NCBI GenBank assembly: GCA_030374735.1
Contig: JASCIV010000649.1
Location: forward strand, 1 to 15,141
Length of the DNA: 15,141 bases
Direction of reading: 5' to 3'
DNA from: Gracilaria caudata
Taxonomy: Eukaryota > Rhodophyta > Florideophyceae > Gracilariales > Gracilariaceae
How positions within the stretch are numbered: position 1 is the stretch's first letter; the number at the start of each line of letters is the position of its first letter. Shown here piece by piece: positions 1-7,664 of this stretch. The position numbers and the translations under genes were made by a program. Below the pieces are notes generated by a model, which was given only the letters and a program-made list of their open reading frames with translations, had not been told where the DNA came from and did no database searches.

Positions 1-39
1 GAGAACAGAATGGAGATTCGAACAAATCAAATAACATAC

Positions 40-1047
40 CCGTATTAGCGCAAAGTTGAAGTCTTTAAACCATCGACTCTTCTTGATTTCAGTAGCACCT
101 TCTTGTGAGCCCAAAAGTTTATCCGCGTCTCGTCGAAGGAGCTTCTTGACCAGTTGTTTGCAGTCATTGCTTATGTGATATCGTCAGGGAACATTACGTT
201 TTCATTCACAATGTTCTTAAATGTTTCATCGGTGTAGCTGCTTTGAATGGAGTCGTACCCGTAAGCATTTCGTAGACAAGAATACCCAGAGTCCACCAAT
301 CGACAGCAGAGCTCTGGATAACTCCATTGAGCACTTCAGGCGCTGTGTACTCTTCTGTTCCAACAAAAGAATTGGTTTGATAGGGAAGCACCGGTTCTGA
401 GTTGACGATTTCAAAGTTGTTGAGTGAGGAATTTGTTCTTTCAGTGTGTAAGGAAAGACAGAGGCACAGTGAAGAAATTTGGGAAGAGGGACACAACGAA
501 CACACAAAAAGCAAGTTAGTGGCATACATAATCGAGAGGCACAGGGACCGCATGCGTAAGGTGTTGGACCTCGCCAGGATCACGCACAAGGTAGCACAAG
601 CAAAATGCGTTGCTGTGAACATATGCCCCGTGATGCAAATGATAAAGCTTTATGGACGTCTTGTGCGCAAAGAAGCATGGTACGCAGCGTAGAGACTAAG
701 TAGCTAAACCCGACATCAGCAGAGAACTTACTTAACAAGGACTTGCGGATTTTGTCTTGGAATGACAGTTGGGTCTTGACAACGCGTGGTGGAACGCCAT
801 GCGCCTGCTTCGAAAGGTCGAAGTCGGTTGGCGCTATATGGCCGTTCTCTCGCATAAGGATGTTTTCTGGTTTGAGGTCCATATAGATAAAACCCATGTG
901 ATATATGTACTCAAGGGCAAGAATGTCCTCCGCTGCATAGAAACGCACGACATCCTCCTCGAGGCGGCGCTTGGGTTGGCGTTGTAGCACGCGGAAGAAC
1001 TCACCGCCTGCGCAGTAGTCCATGACGAAGCAGAAGCGGTCGGGGGT
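40..1047 (-). pseudogene. AGC-family protein kinase (nrc-2/AGC-VIII-like), C-lobe only, frameshifted
   Basis: The minus strand encodes the C-lobe of a serine/threonine kinase. An exon from 1047 to 732 starts after a cag acceptor and carries MDYCAGGEFF (hinge), the catalytic loop YMDLKPEN and TDFDLSKQ; the DFD form is typical of plant AGC-VIII and fungal nrc-2 kinases. A second exon from about 396 carries TNSFVGTEEYTAPEV (activation loop and APE) and DWWTLGILVYEMLTGTTPF. After this the frame breaks. A one-base loss near 240 is followed by SYTDETFKNI in another frame, and a second break near 172 precedes SNDCKQLVKKLL, the terminal KKSRWFKDFNFALIR and a gtatgt donor at 39. The catalytic-loop Arg is Met (YMD for YRD). 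No glycine loop or VAIK lysine is found upstream to 2400. Family assignment is firm; loss of function is inferred from the lesions. The gene continues past the left edge. Confidence 0.8.
397..731 (-). other. predicted intron in the kinase relic
   Basis: The donor (minus strand) is a perfect GTAAGT starting at 731, after codon phase 1. The acceptor ctcag ends at 397 and restores the frame, so that the exons join just before PVLPYQTNSF. A pyrimidine-rich stretch lies at about 440-490. An alternative acceptor at 438 (gaaag) has a poorer consensus and the wrong phase, although the codons between 396 and 437 also look protein-like. Confidence 0.55.
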
Positions 1048-1227
1048 CTGAAAGGAGGCTGACTCAGCCTATTAAAATAAGAATTGTTCCGTTGGTTTTG
1101 TTGAACTCAAATGATCGCATGCCCTGATCAGAACTCTGAAGCTCGATGCAACAGCAGACTACAAGCCGTACTTACGGTTTAGTACCGGAAGTCGGAGATC
1201 GTTGTACGCTCTCATTGTGTTAAGTCG

Positions 1228-1914
1228 TCAGGAGGACTTAGTCTCATTCAATCCATCGTGTTGGTCTTGCTGCCTTTCATTCGATGCCTCGCAGTAAGAC
1301 AAGCACGGCTTCATATCAAGTATGACAACTTGATCAAGTTGGTTTGGATCAACATCAAGTTGTATAGGGTCAATGGTCAAGAGCCCACGCCTAACATCGC
1401 AAGCACGCACGTGCACCAAACGCAAACAAACATCATTATCAGTATATGAAGCATGAAAACGCAGGTCTGTTGGAGCCAGCAACAAAAGCCACAGTTTTGA
1501 GAAGCCGTCAACATCTTGCAATGCGTTGCAAAGCGCTTTCTCAGCAATAATCTCACGGTCATGTCGAAATCGCACAATACGGGTGCATGGCATGCGCCCA
1601 ACTCTTCGCAATTCTCGTTGCGCGTCACGAAGGTTCACATTACCAGTGCGAGGAAATTTTCCCTTCCAGTCGTTTAATTTGCGTTGGCGCACAGAGATAT
1701 GTCGCATTATTTTGGGACGCCTTGCGCTGAGCTCCGTGAGTTGACTATGAAAATGATCCAGTTTCGCCTCCACGCCTTTGAGGAAAACGCTTTCTTCGCC
1801 ATGAGCAAGTGTTTTGTTGAATTCCCGTTTAAGCTCTGCTCTGGTCTTCAGCACAGGCGACTCCGAGCCGACGCAGTCGTGAGCATAACGTGCCAGAATG
1901 TGCTGCGACTGCAT
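1228..1914 (-). CDS. unrecognised 228-aa protein
   Basis: An uninterrupted ATG-to-stop frame of 228 codons, much longer than chance for this stretch, starts with MQSQHILARYAHD. The first half is rich in charged residues and looks helical or coiled-coil (RAELKREFNKTL, then KGVEAKLDHFHSQLTEL), followed by a basic stretch (RQRKLNDWKGKFPR, RDAQRELRRVGR). The second half has a short hydrophobic run (KLWLLLLAPTDLRF) and a small repeat based on QLD (IQLDVDPNQLDQVVILD). I recognise no family. It lies 180 bases upstream of the kinase relic on the same strand, where the missing N-lobe should be, but contains no kinase motif. It could be an insertion into the kinase gene, a separate gene or a long chance ORF. 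Confidence 0.4.
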   Translation of the reverse strand: MQSQHILARYAHDCVGSESPVLKTRAELKREFNKTLAHGEESVFLKGVEAKLDHFHSQLTELSARRPKIMRHISVRQRKLNDWKGKFPRTGNVNLRDAQRELRRVGRMPCTRIVRFRHDREIIAEKALCNALQDVDGFSKLWLLLLAPTDLRFHASYTDNDVCLRLVHVRACDVRRGLLTIDPIQLDVDPNQLDQVVILDMKPCLSYCEASNERQQDQHDGLNETKSS

Positions 1915-2415
1915 TGAGTGTCCAGACTATACCTTCGTATCTACAAGACTGCCCCTGCGACGCAGGGCCTGCGTGTCGCCGTTTGCACTGTGCAGCGCGC
2001 TGGGGCGTCGCGCTCCGTTTCGGTTGACGGGTGCCACGATGTTGAAAGATATGTGTGCCATGCTTTGAAATCATGGGCGGGACGCGCCACCGGCTCACGC
2101 GCCGTTGATTCGTAAGCGCGGTGCGTTTTGATATCACAAGCACCATGCTCGCAGATGACAGCGCATCTCGCTAAATCCCGCACCATTCTGTCGGTCTTTA
2201 TCGACCCCTCAGTCGCAGAACCGACCGCCCCTACGTTATCATGCTTAACTTTCGAGACTCCTACCTTCCACGACGGCATTCTGACTCCGTTCCCTGACCC
2301 ATCGTCACCCGCACCCTACTAATCAGCTGCCCTACCCTCCTTTCCTCGCCGTAAACTCCGCCGTCGCTTCGCATCTGCCCTCTAAGCCTCTCCTTGTCGT
2401 CGCCGTTTTGTCGCC
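1915..2415. other. gap between the 1914 ORF (minus) and the WD gene (plus)
   Basis: The gap lies between an ORF running left and a gene running right, so it probably held divergent promoters. The right part (about 2270-2410) is rich in C and T on the plus strand, as in many 5' leaders. Short open frames occur here on both strands, but none resembles a protein. No TATA-like box stands out. Confidence 0.3.
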
Positions 2416-3543
2416 ATGAATGTTGGCTTTTGCAATCTTTCGTCCGCTCTCCGTCAACCGGAATGGGACCTCATTTCCCGCCCCGAGACCATTTTGCACG
2501 GCCACCACTCCCTTACTCGCAAGATGGATTGGTCCGTGCAACTGCAGGTCACATGGGCTGTGTAAACCACCTCGCCCTGGAAGAAGAAGGAAAGCTTCTT
2601 CTGTCCGGCTCAGATGACTGCACTCTCCGGATCTAGTCCATCGAGGACCATAATCCTGTCCTTTCCAAGGGAATAGTCACCCCAGGACATGTCAATAACA
2701 TTTTTGGTGTCGCCTCCATGCCAAACACCGGGAACTCGCTTGTAGCATCTGACTTCAAAGCCTTAGATGGATTTTTCACACAGATTCCGTCAAAACTGTG
2801 GCTCCGTTGGACGCAAACGTTTTCACCACGGCATCAAAGGATGGAACCTCACGTTTGCTCGATGCTCGTATTCCTCCTACTGCCCATCCGTCCGATTCTT
2901 CCATCATTTTCGTCAATGTACCGAGCACAAATTCATTTTCGAACGGCATCAACTCCGCCATACCATCACCAACTTTCCACAACCATATCCTGGTGTCATC
3001 TGGTGAACCGTACCTACGGATATTCGACCTGCGTTTCAACACGAGTAATCGCCTTAATTCCCTGCGAATCTCGCAGCTCAAGTCTCGCAATAGCTGTATC
3101 GAGTCCTATTGCCCCTCTCACCTGTACGGACTAGCTCCTGAGCGTTGTTCCCCAACTGACCTCATGCACCCAGCCTACGTTTCATTTGCAACCTTTTCAA
3201 CAGACGCAAAACAAATAGTTGCATCGTACTACATGGATGCAGTCCATGCTTTCCATCGCCGTCAACAATCACCATCGGTGCCATACTCTTCAGGCTTTAG
3301 GTTCAAACCTAAAGCAAGCATGCGGTGTGGTTACTAGTACAAGAGGCAGCTGATGAGCTCTTAAATGATTCTGTGGCTTGTGCGAAACCCGCGATAGCGA
3401 CAGCGAATCACGGTCTCGAATTGGAACCACGAAATGTACTTGCGTTACTCCATAAATCCGAGAGCTTGCTTTTGCGTGAAAACCATGGTGACCTTCGAGA
3501 AGCTTTTGAAACCCTTGAACTCTTAATCAATCTCATTAGGTAA
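2416..3543 (+). pseudogene. WD40-TPR protein, WDTC1/DCAF-like, with nonsense and frameshift lesions
   Basis: The start is ATG 2416 (MNVGFCNLSSAL). The protein follows the WD-TPR DCAF pattern. A first WD repeat reads GHMGCVNHLALEEEG then LLLSGSDDCTLRI. A second begins GHVNNIFGVASMPNTGNSL. The third begins HTDSVKTVAPLDANVF and ends SKDGTSRLLDAR. Next come SSGEPYLRIFDLRF and a CPSHL...AYVSFATFSTDAKQIV block, then a TPR-like segment with GLELEPRNVLALL and LLLRENHGDLREAF. WDTC1-type proteins act as CUL4-DDB1 substrate receptors (family knowledge). Lesions: a one-base loss near 2548 (frame of ATG into frame of GHMGCVN); TAG at 2634-2636 where the WD-motif Trp belongs; a one-base loss near 2756; another frame change near 3310; TAA at 3541. 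The last could instead be an AG|GTAACG donor. Confidence 0.75.
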
Positions 3544-4000
3544 CGGCCTCAGCGTATCACTGCACTCTGGGGATCCGATGGCCCAATTTGCCCACCCTGT
3601 TACCCAGAACCCGTAGGCTCTTGGGAACGAAAAGCTCAGATATGGTTAATGATCTTCGAGTTCCAACAAATACGAGCAATGTATAGGATGATATCATACT
3701 CTCCAGTCGGAGTTTGGCAATCAGGCGAAAATGGATTAGTTACAAGAAGGCGCTGCAAACACCTAAGAGAACTCTGCAGTGGGCTAATGGAAAGAAGGTG
3801 GAAACTGTTTAGCAAACGACCACAGAATAATGGTCAGTCTATAACTCTCCAGGATCTATGTGTGATTCTTCTCTGCACAGAGATGACATTTATAGGAAGC
3901 TCTGGGCACTGAAGAAGAAACATCTCGTCTTTACGGCACAGAGTACTCACATGCGATCTCGGAAACTGCGGCAAAGATCCTCTGCAAATTACTGTTATGA
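3544..4000 (+). other. unassigned stretch between WD relic and membrane-protein relic
   Basis: The frame that ended at TAA 3541-3543 reopens at once and runs to TGA 3910-3912 (about 122 codons, including ERKAQIWLMIFEFQQIRAM and RRRCKHLRELCSGLMERRW), with no family likeness. Another plus frame is open from 3858 to 4052 and includes a Lys/Arg-rich part. Its last part (YEARLSLLGGALGMFAG) may join the next relic by a one-base shift. Candidate splice sites are a donor at 3540 and an acceptor (gttacccag) ending near 3610. I cannot assign a product. Confidence 0.25.
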
Positions 4001-4477
4001 AGCCAGGTTATCATTGCTTGGTGGGGCCCTCGGGATGTTTGCGGGTTACTAATTTCGATCTTTCTGGCAATTGCCGTCGCGTACATCACTTTTACTACTG
4101 CAGAGAGCATTGGTGAGTCGTTAACTCAGAGAGGAGGCTCTGCAGCCACGGAATCAAACTTGAAGATTTTCGATCTTTTCGCGCTCGGTTACTGCAGCTG
4201 TTGCTTTCAGTGTCTTATGATTTTTGAATTGGTCGTATTCATTGAATGGATCGGCAAGGGTGGTCCACCGATTCGTTCCGCCTCGTCAACGGAACCTACC
4301 GATCATGATGCCCATATTTTTTGTATGACGTAGGCACTCTCTTTGCCAAGAATTGTTTGGTCAACCGTGCTGAATGGTGTTGTGTATTTGACTGTTAGCG
4401 GATGGGGTCGAAGAACTACAGGAACTTTGGAACGGCTCTCAAAGGCAGATAAACGCACCAGCCGCTATAGTAATTAA
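4001..4477 (+). pseudogene. degraded multi-pass membrane protein, possibly pentameric ligand-gated channel-like
   Basis: One plus frame stays open for about 159 codons with a single stop (TAG 4331-4333), where roughly seven would be expected by chance. It has no early ATG, so it looks like an exon or a relic. It encodes GLLISIFLAIAVAYITFTT, a polar linker (AESIGESLTQRGGSAATES), then FDLFALGYCSCCFQCLMIFE followed by LVVFIEW, a polar loop, and after the stop LPRIVWSTVLNGVVYLTV. This order (hydrophobic segment ending in AY..FTT, short linker, ..D.FALG...MIFE, long loop, last hydrophobic segment after an R) is like TM2, TM3 and TM4 of Cys-loop/GLIC-type channels. The likeness is by eye only; no extracellular domain or Cys-loop is seen upstream. 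A generic membrane protein is the alternative. Confidence 0.35.
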
Positions 4478-4573
4478 ATACGATTTGTGCGTACTTCTAT
4501 CCCATGCCACACCCCGTACAAAGCATCTATTGGTTTCGAGCACAGGTGTTTTATACAACTTTTTTCCTCGCAA

Positions 4574-4596
4574 GTTGTCGTTTCCACATCGACAAC
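4574..4596. repeat. short inverted repeat
   Basis: GTTGTCG (4574-4580) and CGACAAC (4590-4596) form 7-bp arms around a 9-base loop in non-coding sequence left of the copia relic. There is no T-run of terminator type. Its role is unknown and chance is possible. Confidence 0.3.
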
Positions 4597-4654
4597 ATCT
4601 TGGTCACTCAAATATTCACTTTCATGCAGGACTGACAGTGCTTCCTGTTACAAC

Positions 4655-4748
4655 CTATCAATCGGCCGTGGGTTCGAACCACTGGCGCGCGTGCGCGGTA
4701 GCTCGAGATGCGCTGCTGAGGTCAGAATGACAAGCAGACGCGGTGTAG
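4655..4748 (-). repeat. tRNA-like 94-bp direct repeat, left copy
   Basis: The sequence matches 9527-9620 without gaps, with only a few substitutions (g/a near 4698, t/c near 4746). Similarity fades out past the left end, where gttacaac compares with ttataac. On the minus strand it holds GGTTCGAACCC, a perfect match to the RNA polymerase III B box and tRNA T-arm, with a 4-bp stem around TTCGAAC; a weak A-box-like CTCAGCAGCG lies about 45 bases upstream. This suggests a tRNA-derived SINE or part of a terminal repeat. It directly follows the truncated RNase H reading frame, and the frame runs on into the repeat. Confidence 0.7.
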
Positions 4749-5154
4749 ATAAGCTGTTTAGTTCTCCCTTCTCATGACTCTCGCGGAGTGCGAAAACATC
4801 ATTTTGTAGACGTTTCTCTAACGTCCCTGCGTTTTTGGCCACGACATTGAAGAGAGTGCGAGAGTCTATAAACCCATCTACGGTTACTGAACGACCCAGT
4901 ATTTCTGAAAGCATATCTCTTGCGATATACGCGTTATCAACCCCATAGACTAACGTGTGAACTTCGGCTGCCATCACAGAAGGCGTAACTCGTTTGCAGC
5001 GAGAGCTACCGTAGTGGAGTATGATGGCGTGTCCGTGCTGATCCACCATCAGAAGTATAAAGCCAAGCTGGGACTTCATGTCCAAAGTGGTGGCAAATGA
5101 CGCATCAGTCAACAACACTAAGCGCACAGAGCGGGGATCCAGTGGAACATATCT
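4749..5154 (-). pseudogene. copia RNase H domain, 3'-truncated
   Basis: This is in frame with the RT piece upstream, separated from it only by TGA at 5155-5157. It contains LLTDASFATTLDMKSQLGF (first catalytic Asp), SVMAAEVHTL (Glu), GFIDSRTLFNVV (Asp) and RLQNDVFALRESHEKGEL (last Asp). Copia RNase H normally goes on past the ALRE..EKGEL block for some tens of residues with a conserved tail; here the reading frame passes straight into the repeat at about 4748, so the C-terminus, 3' untranslated region and any long 3' LTR are gone. The four acidic residues are all present, so decay of this piece is by stop and truncation rather than active-site loss. Confidence 0.8.
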
Positions 5155-6090
5155 TCAATGATGTACAACAGCATTAAGGGCCTTCATCTGGCTTTCTGTC
5201 GCCCCATTTGCGCCTGGAGCGATGGTCTGCACAGCGGCGCATATGTCGGGACGGACACAGTTTCCGATGTACTGTGCTGCCGCACGAACGCTTTTGAACT
5301 CCTCAGAATTGGTGACAACCTTCAGAGACTTGAGCTTCTCCATCTGTCTCATCGCATACGTTCCATCTCTGTCCTTGACAATATGAACTCCGTTGAACAC
5401 TCCGCCGTCGTCTTCCTTCAATAGTTTGCGCGGCTTTGATTTGAAATGGCATCGCTTATCTTCCGCCTCCAGAAAATCTGGTGAGCCGTGTCCAAACGAG
5501 TCATCTACCTGTAGAGCTGTCAATCCCTCCAAGTGGTCTCCTTCCCGACGATACAGAACACACAGGTCTACCCTGATTGCAGTCATCTTCAGTGCTTCTT
5601 TGTGGTGAGTCTGGTATGTTAAAAACCAGTGAAGACCACTTTCCGGGATACCATATAGTGGCTTGCGAGCTAATAGCACCTCGTCGTCATCAAGTTCTAT
5701 CTCAGCAGAGGGACGCAGAAAGATTTTGCCCTCAAGCGGGGATTCTGACTGCCATAAGCCTGAGATATGTCGCAAAAATACGACTCATACTTTTGCAGAC
5801 ACGCGGAGAGGCATACCGTGAGACGCTGTCCAAGTCTGCTGACCGTGGGAGCCTTGGTGGATATTGAGGAGGCCTGAAAGTCAGAGTAGTTCTGTGCAAC
5901 GAGTCTAGACTTCTCCACTTCCTTTCCGTCGATTGTTTTTGTACGCATCGACAAATCGGGTACCATAGATGCGGTGTCCTTCGGGAACAGAGAAGCGTTT
6001 CACTACCTGGAATGTGCCATTTCTCATAAGTCCTTCCAATTCCTTCTTACGAGCGTTTGTGAACAAGTGCGTATCGCTGGCGGGGGCGAT
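5155..6090 (-). pseudogene. copia reverse transcriptase, frameshifted
   Basis: It starts near 6090 (FTNARKKELEGLMRNGTFQVV), typical of the copia RT N-terminus. RIYGTRFVDAYK then breaks near 5927, where a run of A has one base too many, and IDGKEVEKSRLVAQNYSDF continues in the next frame. The first catalytic Asp is in CDISQAY (about 5765). One base is lost just after it, near 5759, and SESPLEGKIFLRP follows in the third frame. RKPLYGIPESGLHWF and the catalytic pair in LQVDDSFGHG (about 5500-5515) are kept, as are the thumb-like AAAQYIGNCVRPDICAAVQ and the end at ALNAVVHH before TGA 5155-5157. Motif residues are intact, so this copy was recently active compared with its lesions. Confidence 0.85.
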
Positions 6091-6199
6091 AACTATCTTT
6101 GTCGATCCAAACATCGCTACACAGTGATCTTTTCCAATTGGACTACTGTCCTCCCCGGCTTCGTCATATGGTAGCTGTACCGCAGGAGTTTCCTTCGTA

Positions 6200-7348
6200 T
6201 CATCGTGTACAGTAGGGCATTCCCTAAGAACAGAGCGGACGACAGGCTTCACTACTGTAGAACGGAAGATCTTACGACCGGTAGGAAGTTGGACCACTAC
6301 TGTTTCTCCATCCATCTGAATAAAAGGAAAAGGTCCTTCCCACTTGTCCTTTTTATCGCGGTAGACATACACGGGCGAACCGGCGGGGAGCTTTCGTAAC
6401 TCGGAACTAGCCTCCATACGCTTGGGGCCATGGTCATGCTTGAGGCCAAACGCAATTCTCTGCGTGGCTTGCTCCTTCTGCACTGCTTTGGTGGCGGCGT
6501 CCATTGCTCGCGCTCGTTGAATCTGTGTATCTGCGCATCGCTTCCTTGCTGGACGCGGTAGAGCACCAAACACCAGGAGAGTAGGACACAGTCCCTCCGG
6601 TCCAATAGTGTCATTCACGCTTTTTACGGCCATCTGCAAGCAGTCGTCATTTGTCTCGGAGCGAAACATCGAGTCGCGAATTTTATTGTTAGCGACACGA
6701 AGAGGGGAGTGGTAACGTTCCACATGGGACATAGTTGAAGGTGACTCGATGGGAGCCTCAAGAACAGTCACACCATCAGCAGTTGCGTTGGCTGCCAACT
6801 CTGCTGAAACAAAGTTGGATCCCTGATCGACATGTAGAAAATCTGGTGGGCCAAGATAGACGTGACTCCAGCACTTCAATATTGTCTTCCAGACATGTTG
6901 GGAGGTTCATGTTCTTCAAGAACTGGGCCGCATTAAAATGCGTGGCCTCATCAACCAGGTGCAATACAGAACGGCAGTTGATGTACATGACATTTACGGC
7001 GACGATGTGGTTGAATCTGAGCTCGTCTGTGCCAATAGTAACTTTGAACCGACGCGGTTTCGAGGTATTTTGGACACAAGTTTGACATTCAAGAACAATT
7101 TGATCTAGAGTCTTACGAACAGTACTGTCCATTTCGTCTGGGTTAGCAGGCTTGATGAGGTTGTACAGCGCCTGTACGGAAGGATGACCAAAGACACGGT
7201 GGAGCTTTCGAAGCTCGGAATCGGTGTACAGTGCAAATCCCAGATGCTGAGGTTTCCAGCGGTGTACCAAGAAATAGTTCTCCATAACCAGGTCCTGTTC
7301 AGCGCCCCTAAACCTCAGCATCTTCCTGGATGCTGAAGTACAAGCCAT
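6200..7348 (-). pseudogene. copia integrase, frameshifted and with the first catalytic Asp changed
   Basis: The zinc-binding HHCC region reads LRKLHRVFGHPSVQAL and ECQTC (about 7205-7076). The core starts at FNHIVAVNVMYIN, where related copia integrases have a DVM motif: the first catalytic Asp appears as Asn (AAT, 6992-6994). VLHLVDEATHFNAAQFL follows. A frameshift near 6900 separates this from HVYLGPPDFLHVDQGSNFV (second Asp) and SPSTMSHVERYHSPLRVAN (Glu). The C-terminal domain is seen as LPAGSPVYVYRDKKDKWEGP and later GRKIFRSTVVKPVV, near 6240-6400. The loss of the Asp and the shift each predict an inactive enzyme. The domain limit with RT is approximate. Confidence 0.8.
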
Positions 7349-7664
7349 TATCCTTCATGTCCTTCATGCTCAGTAGAGACGGTACATTGTCCTTCATGAT
7401 CTGAAACGTAACATCGATGATAAGATTTAGGTCCTTAAAAGGAACTGGTATTACGGCTGTGCCGACTGCGTTAACTGTACCACCGATTCCGAACATGGAG
7501 TGACGTGAATCGGTTTCGATATACATGGGTACGTTAAACTCCTCGCAGTACGCACGATACTGGGCGTATGACATGACGGATGATCGGTTTGCACACGAAT
7601 CTATCAGAATTCCTTTGAAGCGCGGGACCTCACCCATAGAAAGAGCAGACGACATGGCCGCCAT
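7308..7664 (-). pseudogene. copia aspartic protease
   Basis: This follows gag in a different frame; a one-base loss near 7660 seems to separate them (gag ...DLNPA against AMAAMSSALSMGEVPRF). The active-site region is FKGILIDSCANRSSVMS, followed by QYRAYCEEFNVPMYIET, SMFGIGGTVNAVGTAVIPV and DVTFQIMKDNVPSLLSMKDM, all usual for copia protease. The catalytic triplet is D-S-C where retroviral-type proteases have D-T/S-G; this may be a lineage variant or a mutation. The frame closes at TAG in IQEDAEV, and the integrase-side frame takes over between about 7308 and 7348 by a +1 shift. Confidence 0.75.

Noticed and set aside
206..622. Single 138-codon kinase-side ORF read as one gene
   Set aside because: Its first half is intron sequence; only the part after the acceptor at 397 is kinase.
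1829..2279. Minus-strand ORFs of 105 and 112 codons in the gap before the WD gene
   Set aside because: They overlap in different frames, are Arg/Ala-rich from local GC content, and show no kinase N-lobe motif.
4655..4748. Functional tRNA gene
   Set aside because: Only the T-arm/B box is good. I could not fold a proper acceptor stem, D-arm and anticodon arm, and the near-identical second copy indicates a repeat.
4485..4777. Two overlapping plus-strand ORFs of 80-96 codons
   Set aside because: They overlap each other and the repeat in different frames and show no protein-like pattern.
7308..7664. Programmed frameshifts between gag, protease and integrase frames
   Set aside because: The shifts differ in direction and lie at odd places beside nonsense codons; mutation is the simpler cause.
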